Of a stretch of 64,000 nt of DNA, positions 1-8,435 are shown in pieces. Made by a program: the position numbers and the translations under genes. The notes below the pieces were generated by a model. That model worked only from the letters and a program-made list of their open reading frames with translations. It was not told the origin of the DNA and made no database searches. The stretch is from CAWIJK01 sp963836375 (GTDB lineage Bacteria > Actinomycetota > Acidimicrobiia > Acidimicrobiales > RAAP-2): NCBI GenBank assembly GCA_963836375.1, contig CAWIJK010000001.1, forward strand, positions 310,001-374,000. The letters are read 5' to 3'. Position 1 is the stretch's first letter. The number at the start of each line of letters is the position of its first letter.

Positions 1-219
1 TCGACGCTGATGTTCCGCGACACGGTGGCCCCGTTCGCCCCCGACGCCGACCCCGGCTTCGTCGGGGCCATGGCCGCCGCCGCCGGCCTGGCCCACAAAG
101 ACCTCCAAGCCGCCCTGGCCCTGGCCGACGAGATCGGCGTCGACCTGCCCGGGGCCCGGCTGACCGACCAGGCCCGCGCCCGGATCTTCGGCGTCGGTGA
201 GGACGGGTTGACCCGATGA
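1..219 (+). CDS. C-terminal fragment of a 3-hydroxyisobutyrate/6-phosphogluconate dehydrogenase-type enzyme (partial)
   Basis: The reading frame is open from base 1, so the gene starts outside the window and only the last 72 residues are visible. The segment HKDLQAALALADEIGVDLPG matches the C-terminal helical domain of NAD(P)-dependent beta-hydroxyacid dehydrogenases, where a conserved Lys-Asp pair precedes a helix and a short Leu-Pro turn. The catalytic lysine and the Rossmann domain lie outside. Its TGA overlaps the ATG of the aldehyde dehydrogenase by 4 bp, so the two are translationally coupled. Substrate cannot be judged from this fragment; family assignment rests on a short stretch. Confidence 0.6.
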   Translation, partial: STLMFRDTVAPFAPDADPGFVGAMAAAAGLAHKDLQAALALADEIGVDLPGARLTDQARARIFGVGEDGLTR

Positions 220-1679
220 GCCCGCTCGACGCCGGCCAGCTCCTGATCGCCGGGGACTGCCGGAAGGCGGCCGAGGGCGCCGTCTTCGAAACGGTGAACC
301 CGGCCACCGAAGAGGTGCTCGGGGTGGCGGCCGACGCGACGGGAGGGGACCTCGACGCCGCCGTCGGGGCCGCTCGGACCGCCTTCGACGACGGGAAGTG
401 GTCGAGGGATCTCGACCTGCGGGTCCGGTGCCTGCGCCAGCTCCACGACGCCATGACCGGCCATCTCGACGAGCTGCGCCAGCTCACGATCGCAGAAGTC
501 GGGGCCCCGCACTCGATGACCCTGTCGGCCCAGCTCGACGACCCGGTCGCCTCGCTCACCTGGGTGGCCGACCTGGCCGAGTCCTACCAGTGGGAGACCG
601 ACCTCGGGGTGGCCGAGCCGCTCGGGATGCCCTCTCGACGTCACCTCCGGCGCGAGCCCACCGGGGTGGTCGGGGCCATCACCCCGTGGAACGTCCCCCA
701 CCAGATCAACCTGGCCAAGCTGGGACCGGCGTTGGCCGCCGGCAACACGGTGGTCCTCAAGGCCGCCCCCGACACCCCGTGGTGCGCCGGGGCCCTGGGC
801 CGGCTGATCGCCGAGGAGACCGACATCCCCGCCGGCGTGGTCAACGTCGTCACCTCCGCCGACCACGCCCTGGGGGCCCAGCTGGCGTCGGACCCACGGG
901 TCGACCAGGTCAGCTTCACCGGATCGACGGCCACCGGCCGCAAGGTCATGGCCGCGGCGTCGGCCACCCTCAAGCGGGTCTTCCTAGAGCTCGGCGGCAA
1001 GTCGGCCTTCGTCCTCCTCGACGACGCCGACCTACAGATGGCCTGCATCACCGCCGCCTTCACCGTGTGCACCCACGCCGGCCAGGGCTGTGCCATCACG
1101 ACCCGCCTGGTCGTTCCCCGCGGCCGGTTCGACGAGGCGGTGGGGGCCACGGCGGCCATGATGGCCAAACTCCCGGCCGCCGACCCAACGGACCCCAGGA
1201 CCATCTGCGGGCCCCTCATCAGCGCCCGTCAGCGGGCCCGGGTGGAGGGCTACCTCGAGCTGGCCAGGGCCGAGGGCGGACGGTTCGCCCTCGGGGGCGG
1301 CCGGCCGGCCGGGACCTCCAAGGGCTACTTCGTCGAGCCGACGCTCGTGGTCGGCCTGGCCAACGAGTCGAGGGTGGCCCAGGAGGAGATTTTCGGGCCG
1401 GTGCTGGTGGTCCTGGCCCACGACGGGGACGACGACGCCGTCCGCATCGCCAACGACTCGCCCTATGGGTTGTCCGGCTCGGTGTGGTCGGTCGACCGGG
1501 ACCGGGCGATGGCCGTCGCCGGCAGGATCCGCACGGGCACCGTCGGTGTCAACGGTGGCCTGTGGTACTCGCCCGACGTGCCGTTCGGCGGCTACAAACA
1601 GTCGGGCATCGGAAGGGAGATGGGTGTGGCCGGGTTCGAGGAGTACCTGCAGATCAAGTCGATCGCCGAGCCGGCGTGA
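216..1679 (+). CDS. NAD(P)-dependent aldehyde dehydrogenase
   Basis: This 487-residue protein is a full-length aldehyde dehydrogenase, oxidising an aldehyde to the acid with NAD(P)+ in the cytosol. The signature ELGGKSA places the general base at about Glu258 and the motif GQGCA places the nucleophile at about Cys292. The cofactor-binding segment TPWNVPHQINLAKLGPALAAG and the SFTGSTATG turn are intact. Length is normal for the family. The ATG overlaps the stop of the upstream dehydrogenase fragment, and a carboxymuconolactone-decarboxylase-like gene and an SDR follow, which suggests a catabolic operon. The true substrate is not evident. Confidence 0.93.
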   Translation: MSPLDAGQLLIAGDCRKAAEGAVFETVNPATEEVLGVAADATGGDLDAAVGAARTAFDDGKWSRDLDLRVRCLRQLHDAMTGHLDELRQLTIAEVGAPHSMTLSAQLDDPVASLTWVADLAESYQWETDLGVAEPLGMPSRRHLRREPTGVVGAITPWNVPHQINLAKLGPALAAGNTVVLKAAPDTPWCAGALGRLIAEETDIPAGVVNVVTSADHALGAQLASDPRVDQVSFTGSTATGRKVMAAASATLKRVFLELGGKSAFVLLDDADLQMACITAAFTVCTHAGQGCAITTRLVVPRGRFDEAVGATAAMMAKLPAADPTDPRTICGPLISARQRARVEGYLELARAEGGRFALGGGRPAGTSKGYFVEPTLVVGLANESRVAQEEIFGPVLVVLAHDGDDDAVRIANDSPYGLSGSVWSVDRDRAMAVAGRIRTGTVGVNGGLWYSPDVPFGGYKQSGIGREMGVAGFEEYLQIKSIAEPA

Positions 1680-1744
1680 CCGGGCCCGGCGAACCAGGTG
1701 GTGGCGCACGGGGCGAAGGGGCCAGGGCACGCGGGACGGCCAAG

Positions 1745-2098
1745 ATGCAAGAAGTCTACGGCTTCAGCGTCGACCCCGACCAGGTGCCGGGGGACTTCGT
1801 CCGCTACACGGTCGACCACCTCTTCGGGGACATCTGGTCCCGCGAGGCCCTCGAGCGTCGCGACCGCCGGCTGGTCACCGTCGGGGTCCTGGCCGCCCTG
1901 GGTCAAGAGTCGCTGCTCGAGATCCAGTTCGACAGCGCCCTCGACCGGGGCGAGCTCGACGTCGACCAGGTCCGCGAGCTGGTCGTGCACCTGGCCCACT
2001 ACGTGGGATGGCCCCTGGCCACCCACGTGAGCGCGGCCGCAGAGCGGGCCGTCGCCAAGCACCCCGGGTCCACCGACGCGGAACGGGGCGACCGGTGA
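1745..2098 (+). CDS. Carboxymuconolactone decarboxylase-like protein
   Basis: The 117-residue product has the short all-helical shape of the carboxymuconolactone decarboxylase family: a hydrophobic helix around VTVGVLAALGQ, a segment with several acidic residues, then a helix with HLAHYVGWPLA near the C terminus. It lacks the CxxC of AhpD-type peroxidase members, so it is more likely a decarboxylase-type or uncharacterised member. I chose the ATG at 1745 because it begins at the usual family N terminus; a GTG at 1676 would add a Gly/Arg-rich tail. It lies between an aldehyde dehydrogenase and an SDR and overlaps the SDR start by 4 bp. Confidence 0.75.
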   Translation: MQEVYGFSVDPDQVPGDFVRYTVDHLFGDIWSREALERRDRRLVTVGVLAALGQESLLEIQFDSALDRGELDVDQVRELVVHLAHYVGWPLATHVSAAAERAVAKHPGSTDAERGDR

Positions 2099-2853
2099 AC
2101 ACCTACGACTTCACCGACCGCACGGCGGTGGTCACCGGGGCCGGGCGGGGCATCGGGCAGGCGTACGCCGAGGGGCTGGCGGCCAGCGGGGCCCACGTGG
2201 TGGTGGCCGACCTGGACGTGGACAACGCCAGCGAGGTGGCCCGGTCCATCAACGACGGAGGCGGCTCGGCCGCCGCCGTCGCTGTCGACGTGGCCGACGA
2301 GGACTCGGCGGCCGCGATGGCCGCCTTCGCCCAGGACACCTTCGGCGGGGTCGACCTGCTGGTCAACAACGCCGCCATCTTCGGCGGCATGAAGCTGGAC
2401 CTGCTCCTCACCGTCGACTGGAAGTACCTCCAGCGGTTCCTCGCCGTCAACCTGACCGGGGCCCTGGTCTGCACCCGGGCCTGCTATCAGTCGATGGCGG
2501 CCCGGGGCGGCGGGGCCATCGTGAACCAGTCCTCCACGGCCGCCTACCTCTACGCCGGCTACTACGGCTGGGCTAAGGCCGGCGTCAACTCCTTGACCCA
2601 CCAGTTGGCCCACGAGCTCGGCGGGATGAACATCCGGGTGAATGCCATCGCCCCGGGTCCGACCGACACCGACGCCGCCCGCTCGGTGGTCCCCGACGCC
2701 TATATGACCGAGCTGATCAAGTCACTCGCCCTCAAGCGCCAGGGCCAACCGTCCGACCTGGTCGGCATGTGCCTGTTCTTGTTGTCCGACGACGCCGCCT
2801 GGATCACCGGCCACGTCTTCAACGTCGACGGCGGCCAGGTGGTCCGGCCCTGA
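2095..2853 (+). CDS. Short-chain dehydrogenase/reductase (SDR)
   Basis: The 252-residue protein is a classical SDR. It has the cofactor motif TGAGRGIG near residue 14, NNAA in the middle of the fold, and a catalytic Ser146, Tyr157 and Lys161 (YGWAK). The PG motif after strand six (APGPTDTD) and the C-terminal MCLFLLSDDAAWITG stretch are typical of enzymes acting on small hydroxy or keto acids and alcohols. The GTG start at 2095 overlaps the previous stop by 4 bp; no other start gives a normal N terminus. It closes the operon: a hairpin with the stop codon in its loop follows immediately. Confidence 0.9.
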   Translation: MNTYDFTDRTAVVTGAGRGIGQAYAEGLAASGAHVVVADLDVDNASEVARSINDGGGSAAAVAVDVADEDSAAAMAAFAQDTFGGVDLLVNNAAIFGGMKLDLLLTVDWKYLQRFLAVNLTGALVCTRACYQSMAARGGGAIVNQSSTAAYLYAGYYGWAKAGVNSLTHQLAHELGGMNIRVNAIAPGPTDTDAARSVVPDAYMTELIKSLALKRQGQPSDLVGMCLFLLSDDAAWITGHVFNVDGGQVVRP

Positions 2854-2861
2854 GCCGGACC
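2841..2861 (+). terminator. Hairpin enclosing the SDR stop codon
   Basis: GGTCCGGC (2841-2848) and GCCGGACC (2854-2861) form a perfect 8-bp stem with loop CCTGA, which contains the TGA stop of the SDR gene. A second weaker hairpin, GCCCGA/TCGGGC, follows at 2868-2888. There is no T tract. The position at the end of an operon suggests a terminator or mRNA 3' protector; this is inferred from position and pairing only. Confidence 0.5.
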
Positions 2862-2994
2862 TAAGGGGCCCGACGGAACCGATCGGGCGACCACGGCTAA
2901 CGTTCCTCGGGCGTCGGCGCGGGCCCCGGAACGACGCCTGCGGTGGCCCCTGACCGACCCGGAGCGAGGAATTCCCGATGTCAATGGGGGCCCG

Positions 2995-4140
2995 ATGAGT
3001 GACGGTGGCACCGGCCGGTCGGCACCGGCGGGGTCCAAGGGCCCCGGCACCGTCGAGCTGAGCATCGTGGTGCCCGCCTTCAACGAGGCCCGGCGACTCG
3101 GCACGGGTACCGAGCGTCTCCAGCGGGCCGTGGACGACGGGGCGGTCGACCCCGAACGCACCGAGATCATCGTGGTCGACGACGGCAGCACCGACGGGAC
3201 GGCGGAGTGCGCCCAGGACCTGCTGGCCGGGTTCCCGCATCTCCAGGTGCTCAGCCAGCCGGTGAACGCCGGGAAGGGGGCGGCGGTCCGGGCGGGCGTC
3301 GCGGCGGCGCGGGGCTCGGCGATCGCCCACATGGACGCCGACATGGCGATCGACCCGGTGCAGATCAAAGAGCTCATCGCCGGCCTCGACCACGCCGACA
3401 TCGCCATCGGGTCGCGGACGCTGGCCGAGTCGTCGGCCGAGCGTGCCCTGGTCCGGCGGTCGCTGATGGGACGGGCCTTCAACGGGCTGGTCAACGTCAT
3501 CACCCACGTCGGGCTGCGCGACACCCAGTGCGGTTTCAAGGCGTTCCGGGCACCCGTCGCCCACCTGCTCTTCGACCTCACGGTCATCGACCGATTCGCC
3601 TTCGACGTCGAGGTCCTGACCACTGCCCGGCGTCTGGGTTTCAGCATCACCGAGGTGCCGGTCCGCTGGCAGCACGTCGGGGGCAGCCGCATCCGCCCGC
3701 TCTCGGACCCCGCCTCGATGGCGGCCGACCTTCTGCGCATCGGGTCGAGGCTCTCGGCCCCCCGGGTCGTGCCCGCCATCTCGGTGGCGGTGGCACCCGG
3801 CGGCCCGTCGATCACCGAGGCGGTCTGCGCCATCGCCGGCAACGGGTTCCCGGTGGTCGACCGCAGCCCGGGCCGGTTGCTGGTGCTCCTCCCGCTCTCC
3901 GACGCCCGACGGCGGAGCGACCTCGTCGACCAACTGGCCGCCCTCCCGGGCGTGAGCACCCACCAGCTCTCGGTCACCCTGCGCCAGCTCCGCCACATGG
4001 CCCCGCTGGTGCTGCGGGGGACGCTCCGCCCCGGTCGCGGCGGGCGACCGGGGGGTCGGCCCAAGGTCGGCGACACCGAGCTCGGCGCCCGGGCCCGTCC
4101 CGATCCACACCGAGACACCGACCCGGACCCCGAGGGCTGA
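2995..4140 (+). CDS. GT2-family glycosyltransferase, polyprenyl-phosphate sugar synthase type
   Basis: The first 230 residues are a GT-A fold of family 2: VVPAFNEARRLG, VVDDGSTDGTAE and the DxD-type metal site MDADMAIDP, followed by QCGFKAFR, as in dolichyl/polyprenyl-phosphate glucose or mannose synthases. Such enzymes move a sugar from UDP or GDP to a polyprenyl phosphate on the cytosolic membrane face. Unlike many relatives there is no C-terminal membrane segment; instead about 130 residues of unrecognised sequence end in a charged tail. The ATG at 2995 sits 4 nt after a GGGGG run. The donor sugar cannot be read from sequence. Confidence 0.85.
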   Translation: MSDGGTGRSAPAGSKGPGTVELSIVVPAFNEARRLGTGTERLQRAVDDGAVDPERTEIIVVDDGSTDGTAECAQDLLAGFPHLQVLSQPVNAGKGAAVRAGVAAARGSAIAHMDADMAIDPVQIKELIAGLDHADIAIGSRTLAESSAERALVRRSLMGRAFNGLVNVITHVGLRDTQCGFKAFRAPVAHLLFDLTVIDRFAFDVEVLTTARRLGFSITEVPVRWQHVGGSRIRPLSDPASMAADLLRIGSRLSAPRVVPAISVAVAPGGPSITEAVCAIAGNGFPVVDRSPGRLLVLLPLSDARRRSDLVDQLAALPGVSTHQLSVTLRQLRHMAPLVLRGTLRPGRGGRPGGRPKVGDTELGARARPDPHRDTDPDPEG

Positions 4141-4191
4141 GCGTCCGAGGGCTGAGCGTCCGAGGGCTGAGCGTCCGAGGGCTGAGCGTCC
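4132..4191. repeat. Four tandem 15-bp repeats, each carrying a stop codon
   Basis: The unit GAGGGCTGAGCGTCC is repeated four times without interruption at 4132-4146, 4147-4161, 4162-4176 and 4177-4191. Because 15 is a multiple of three, the TGA that ends the glycosyltransferase gene recurs in the same frame in every unit. The array lies in the 63-bp gap between two convergent genes. It looks like local slippage duplication that copied the stop codon. Confidence 0.9.
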
Positions 4192-4203
4192 GGGCTGACA
4201 GTC

Positions 4204-6084
4204 TCAGGCTGCCGACATGGCGACGATCGGTCGATTGAGCGGGCGCCCACCCATCGAACCGAAGAAACCGACGTCACCGAAGGCGAATAGGCCCCCGTCG
4301 GCGGCCACCTCCCAGTAGCCGCCCCCGTCGGGGGTGGCGGCCATCCCGACGATCGCAGCGTCGAGCGGTTTGCCGCCCATCGAGCCGAAGAAACCGACGT
4401 CACCGAAGGCGAATAGGCCCCCGTCGGCGGCCACCTCCCAGTAGCCGCCCCCGTCGGGGGTGGCGGCCATCCCGACGATCGCAGCGTCGAGCGGTTTGCC
4501 GCCCATCGAGCCGAAGAAACCGACGTCACCGAAGGCGAACAGGCCCCCGTCGGCGGCCACCTCCCAGTAGCCGCCCCCGTCGGGGGTGGCGGCCATCCCG
4601 ACGATCGGTCGATTGAGCGGGCGCCCACCCATCGAACCGAAGAAACCGGCATCGCCGAAGGCGAACAGGCCCCCGTCGGCGGCCACCTCCCAGTAGCCGC
4701 CCCCGTCGGGGGTGGCGGCCATCCCGACGATCGGTCGATTGAGCGGGCGCCCACCCATCGAGCCGAAGAAACCGGCATCGCCGAAGGCGAACAGGCCCCC
4801 GTCGGCGGCCACCTCCCAGTAGCCGCCCCCGTCGGGGGTGGCGGCCATCCCGACGATCGGGGCGTCGAGCGGCTGGCCCCCCATGGAGCCGCAGAACGGC
4901 AGGGAACCGAAGCTGAAGGTCCCCCCGTCGGTGGCCACTAGGCGGTACCCGACTGGCAGCGCCGGGGGGCTGCACGGCACCTCGAGGCCGGCACCCGACG
5001 CCGGCAGGTTGATCGGCGCGACGAAGAGGTCCCGAGTGGCCGCGCAGCCGTAGCTCGTGCACCCCGGGCCCCCACCCTGCCAGGCCGCGTAGTCGATCCA
5101 CCAGTTCCCCGAGGCGTCCGTGAACAGCGATCCGCCGCCGGGTCCGAGCACCGAGCCATAGGTGGTGAGGATCTGGGAGTTGGCACCGCAGGGTCCGGCC
5201 GGCCCGGCGCACGGCGCGATCCCCTCCGAGTAGCCGGGGGAGTCGTACAGGCCGGCCGCGAACAGCAGGTAGTAGGAGCCGCCAGCGTCCACCATGTCGG
5301 GGTCCTCGACGGTGGTCTCCCACGGATAGGCCACGGTGTCGTTGGTCAACAGTTGGGAGGGCTGGCCGACCAGGCTCAGTCCGTTGGCGCTCAGCTGCTG
5401 GGACCAGATCGTCGCCGGCGCGGCCGAGCCGCCGTCGTTCTGCTTCCACACCAGGTAGGCGTTCCCGGTGGCGGGGTCGACGAAGGGGCTGGGGTCGATC
5501 GAACCGGTCGGCTGACAGATCAGGCCGCCGCCGGTGTCATCGGTGAACTGCGGGCTGGCCGGGGACAGCGTCGGCCCCCCGGTGGCCACCGAGATGCAGT
5601 CGTGACCGGTATCCTCGCCGTACGGCGACTGGGCGGCGTCGTAGTACATCATCCACCGACCCCCCCAGAAAATGACGCCCGGCGAGGTCTGGGAGTTGGG
5701 GGTTTGCCAACCGGGAGGGTTGGCCAGCGCGGTCGAGCCGTAGGGCTGGCCGGTGTAGCCGTGGTAGCCGGCGTCCGGGCTGGCGCTCACCAGCGCTTGG
5801 ATGTGGTTGCCTAGAGCGGTGCCGGTGGTGAAGGCGAAGTAAGTGCCGGCCGAGAAGACCACATCGGGGTCGGGGGCATCGGCGGGGAAGGCGGGCGTCG
5901 GCGAAGGACTAACGACGGTGGCTGACGACCGAGCCACGGCCCAGGCGGGCGGAGCGGCGACGGGGACCGAGATAGTCGAGGCCACGGCGGCGGCTACCAG
6001 CCCTCCAGCGGTGTGCCGGACGATCCTTCCCCGGACCGAGCACCGTCGGCCCACCTGTTCGATCCGGCCGTGCGCCGAGCTCAT
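4204..6084 (-). CDS. Secreted GH43-like glycoside hydrolase with C-terminal 42-residue repeats
   Basis: The 626-residue product has a signal peptide (residues about 20-52, ending APPAWA). Residues about 70-370 form a GH43-like five-bladed domain with candidate acidic triad: Asp in DPDVVF, Asp in SIDPSPF and Glu in VEDPDMV. GH43 enzymes cleave arabinan, xylan or related side chains. The C terminus is one degenerate and five near-identical 42-residue units with the core GGGYWEVAADGGLFAFGD, a repeat common in Acidimicrobiia exported proteins. I chose the ATG at 6084 (preceded by ATTGGGGGGCG) over a GTG at 6108. The repeats may bind carbohydrate or form a small propeller; that is inference. Confidence 0.78.
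   Translation of the reverse strand: MSSAHGRIEQVGRRCSVRGRIVRHTAGGLVAAAVASTISVPVAAPPAWAVARSSATVVSPSPTPAFPADAPDPDVVFSAGTYFAFTTGTALGNHIQALVSASPDAGYHGYTGQPYGSTALANPPGWQTPNSQTSPGVIFWGGRWMMYYDAAQSPYGEDTGHDCISVATGGPTLSPASPQFTDDTGGGLICQPTGSIDPSPFVDPATGNAYLVWKQNDGGSAAPATIWSQQLSANGLSLVGQPSQLLTNDTVAYPWETTVEDPDMVDAGGSYYLLFAAGLYDSPGYSEGIAPCAGPAGPCGANSQILTTYGSVLGPGGGSLFTDASGNWWIDYAAWQGGGPGCTSYGCAATRDLFVAPINLPASGAGLEVPCSPPALPVGYRLVATDGGTFSFGSLPFCGSMGGQPLDAPIVGMAATPDGGGYWEVAADGGLFAFGDAGFFGSMGGRPLNRPIVGMAATPDGGGYWEVAADGGLFAFGDAGFFGSMGGRPLNRPIVGMAATPDGGGYWEVAADGGLFAFGDVGFFGSMGGKPLDAAIVGMAATPDGGGYWEVAADGGLFAFGDVGFFGSMGGKPLDAAIVGMAATPDGGGYWEVAADGGLFAFGDVGFFGSMGGRPLNRPIVAMSAA
4207..4941 (-). repeat. 126-bp tandem repeats within the GH43-like gene
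   Basis: Five near-identical 126-bp units (4207-4326 shortened, 4327-4452, 4453-4578, 4579-4704, 4705-4830) follow a divergent sixth at 4831-4941. At the protein level the two most N-terminal full units are identical (GDAGFF, RPLNRP) and the next two are identical to each other (GDVGFF, KPLDAA), while the last mixes both types. Such paired identity fits recent unequal crossing-over or gene conversion. Confidence 0.93.
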
Positions 6085-6343
6085 CGCCCCCCAATCGGCA
6101 CCTGGCACCCCGGGGGGGCCGATGCACCGTAGATTCTTCTCGACAAGGACACAGGCTGGTTGAACGCCCGCCGCCCCGGTCGGCGGCCGACGCCCCTCAG
6201 CACATCCTCAGTGATTCTTCCCCCCAAAAGCCCAGTTCAGAGGCCCAACCCTGGACTCCGGCCGGCGATCGGGGGCTCCCCGCACCTCAATGGTGCCAAA
6301 TTGCCTTCAGCGCGTTCTTACGCCGTCCTGGTTGCATCGTTGT

Positions 6344-6811
6344 GTGAGTTTCAACGAGCTCCCTCCCCCCGGATCGACGCAGCGTCACCATCACGGCGCC
6401 CGCGACCGGGCTGCCACCAGCGTGCGGCGGATCACCACCTGGATCGCGGCCGGGGCCAGCGCTGCGGTGGTCGTGCTGGTCGGGGTGGCCGCCAAGGAGA
6501 CGCCTTCGCACCACTCGAGTGCCCCCGCAACGGTGCCCAGCTCGGGGTCGTCGGGAACCGTCGGGAATTCCGGGGCATCGGTGACCCCGGGGACCTCGGT
6601 CACCCCCGGGACGTCCGGTGCTCCGGCGGCGACGGCACCAGCCCAGACCGCACCGTCGCAAGGGGCCGGCGGGTCCGGGCAGTCGTCGGGTTCGTCCGGT
6701 TTGGGTTCATCGGGTTCGGTTTCGTCGGGTTCATCGGGAGGGTTCTCCCAGGCGCCGTCCGCCCCGGCCCCGACGAGTCAGCCACCCCAGGTCGTGACGG
6801 GGCAGACATGA
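6344..6811 (+). CDS. Small membrane-anchored Ser/Gly/Thr-rich protein
   Basis: The likely 155-residue product starts at GTG 6344 and has one membrane segment (ITTWIAAGASAAVVVLVGVA, residues about 26-45). The remainder is low complexity, rich in Ser, Gly, Thr and Pro, including SVTPGTSVTPGTSGAP. No domain is recognised. The gene overlaps apbE by 4 bp, so it belongs to the redox operon. In comparable clusters this slot often holds an FMN-binding domain protein; no such domain is visible here, although the SGAPAAT segment faintly recalls the SGATxT flavinylation site. Function unknown. Confidence 0.6.
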   Translation: MSFNELPPPGSTQRHHHGARDRAATSVRRITTWIAAGASAAVVVLVGVAAKETPSHHSSAPATVPSSGSSGTVGNSGASVTPGTSVTPGTSGAPAATAPAQTAPSQGAGGSGQSSGSSGLGSSGSVSSGSSGGFSQAPSAPAPTSQPPQVVTGQT

Positions 6812-7782
6812 GCGACGGCACGTTCGCGTCGGTCAGCTTCACCCACTGGCGGGTCTGGGGGACCAGGGTGTCGCTCGGGGTCCAGCCAGCGCGTTCGCTC
6901 CCGTGGGCAAAGGCCATCGTCGAAGACGAGATCGCCGCTTTCGATCTCGCCTGCAGCCGGTTCCGTCCTGACTCGGAGATCTCGCGGCTCAACCGCGCCA
7001 ATGGACGACCGGTCTCGGTGACCCCCCGGTTCATCCAGGCTCTGGAGGTCGCGACCGGAGCTGCGTCAAGGACCGACGGTGCGGTCGACCCGACCATCGG
7101 CAACGCGCTGGAGAGACTCGGCTACGACCGGGACTTCGATGCCATCAGCAACAACCCATCTGACGACCTACCGATCGGTCCGACGGATCCGGCGGTCGGT
7201 TGGAAGGAGGTCCGGCTGGATCCGGCGGCCCTGACGGCGACCCTTCCTCCCGGAGTACACCTCGATCTCGGCGCAACGGCCAAGGCCCTGTGCGCCGACG
7301 TGGCCGCCGTCCGGGCCGCCCGGACGCTCGGCGCCGGCGTCCTGGTCGATATCGGAGGAGACGTCGCGACCTGGGGACCGGCGCCGATCGGCGGGTGGCG
7401 AGTCGGCGTGGTCGAGAACGCCCGGTCCGGCGTGATCTCCGACGACCGGGTGGTGGCCATCACTGGCGGCGGCCTCGCCACATCAGGTACCACCGCCCGC
7501 GTCTGGGAGCGCGGTGGGACCCGACTGCACCACATCATCGACCCGCGTACCGGCTGGCCGACCGAACCGGTGTGGGCCATGGTCACGGTGGCCGCCGGAT
7601 GCTGCGTCGATGCAAATGCCGCGGCTACGGCGTCGATTGTCTGGGGGCGCCGGGCCCCGCTGAAGCTGGACGCCCTCGGCCTCCCCTCCCGTCTCGTCGG
7701 ACGCGACGGGACCGTGATGACTGTCGCCGGCTGGCCCCGCGATGACCGATTCGACACCTGTCAGCAGGAAAGGGGGGCCTGA
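6808..7782 (+). CDS. apbE: FAD:protein FMN transferase (ApbE family)
   Basis: ApbE enzymes attach FMN covalently to a Thr of target redox proteins using FAD and Mg2+. The 324-residue sequence carries the family marks in order: SRFRPDSEISRLNR, TDGAVDPTIGNALERLGY, LDLGATAKALCAD, GVLVDIGGDVATWG, the GLATSGTTARVW stretch and the IDPRTGWP motif, followed by ANAAATASIVWG. There is no N-terminal lipobox, so it probably acts in the cytosol. The ATG at 6808 overlaps the previous stop; the next gene overlaps by one base (TGATG). Its flavin acceptor is not obvious in the window. Confidence 0.92.
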   Translation: MSDGTFASVSFTHWRVWGTRVSLGVQPARSLPWAKAIVEDEIAAFDLACSRFRPDSEISRLNRANGRPVSVTPRFIQALEVATGAASRTDGAVDPTIGNALERLGYDRDFDAISNNPSDDLPIGPTDPAVGWKEVRLDPAALTATLPPGVHLDLGATAKALCADVAAVRAARTLGAGVLVDIGGDVATWGPAPIGGWRVGVVENARSGVISDDRVVAITGGGLATSGTTARVWERGGTRLHHIIDPRTGWPTEPVWAMVTVAAGCCVDANAAATASIVWGRRAPLKLDALGLPSRLVGRDGTVMTVAGWPRDDRFDTCQQERGA

Positions 7783-8435
7783 TGCTGGCCCTCACGACCC
7801 CCCTGCTCTGGTACACGACGAGGGCCAGCGGCACGGTCGCACTCGTCCTCCTCACCGCCACAGTGGTGCTTGGAATACTGACCACCACCCGGACTTCGAC
7901 TTCGGCGGTGCCCAAGTTCGCCATCAGCGACCTCCACCGCAGGGTCTCGCTGCTGGCGATGGTCTTTCTGGGCATCCACATCTTCACGGCCATCATCGAC
8001 ACCTTTGTACCGATCGGGTTGACAGCGACCGTGGTGCCGTTCGCGTCGAAGTACAGTCCATTCTGGGTAGGGCTCGGAACCGTCGCCTTCGATCTCCTCC
8101 TGGCCGTGCTCGTGACAAGCCTGCTTCGTCAGCGAATCAGCGCCGGAGCTTTCCGGGCGGTGCATTGGCTCGTCTACATCAGCTGGCCGGTGGCCGTCGC
8201 CCACGCGATCGGGGTCGGCACCGACCTGCGGTTCGGATGGATGCAGATCCTGGTTGCCGTCTGCTTGGTGTCGGTTCTCGCCGCATTGGCCTGGCGCATC
8301 CGCGCCCACCCCTACCGAGGCGGCCATCGGACCGCTGTCCCGCCTCGTTCGAGCGACCAGAGGCGCCCGGTCGCAGCTTCATCCCGACCTCAATCTCGGA
8401 TCGGGCCGAGCGCTTCTGGCGGCGTCCGGCGATGA
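7782..8435 (+). CDS. Ferric-reductase-like heme b transmembrane protein
   Basis: The 217-residue protein has about five to six membrane helices. Histidines suited to ligating two b hemes across the membrane lie in ISDLHRRVS, FLGIHIFTA, FRAVHWLVY and VAHAIG, the pattern of ferric-reductase-like transmembrane domains. The C-terminal 40 residues are a polar, Arg/Ser-rich cytosolic tail. A good ribosome-binding run (AGGAAAGGGGGG) precedes the ATG at 7782. With ApbE, a NuoF-like flavoprotein and a ferredoxin in the same operon it probably moves electrons from cytosolic carriers across the membrane; the final acceptor is unknown. Confidence 0.85.
   Translation: MLALTTPLLWYTTRASGTVALVLLTATVVLGILTTTRTSTSAVPKFAISDLHRRVSLLAMVFLGIHIFTAIIDTFVPIGLTATVVPFASKYSPFWVGLGTVAFDLLLAVLVTSLLRQRISAGAFRAVHWLVYISWPVAVAHAIGVGTDLRFGWMQILVAVCLVSVLAALAWRIRAHPYRGGHRTAVPPRSSDQRRPVAASSRPQSRIGPSASGGVRR

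Noticed and set aside
2700..4778. Long minus-strand open frame with repeated Gly/Trp/Pro-rich units
   Set aside because: It lies opposite the glycosyltransferase and the 126-bp repeats; the repeated peptides are just the reverse reading of those repeats, with no start context or domain.
4207..4941. Possible CRISPR-like array because of regular repeats
   Set aside because: Units are 126 bp, contiguous, coding in frame and have no spacers or cas genes.
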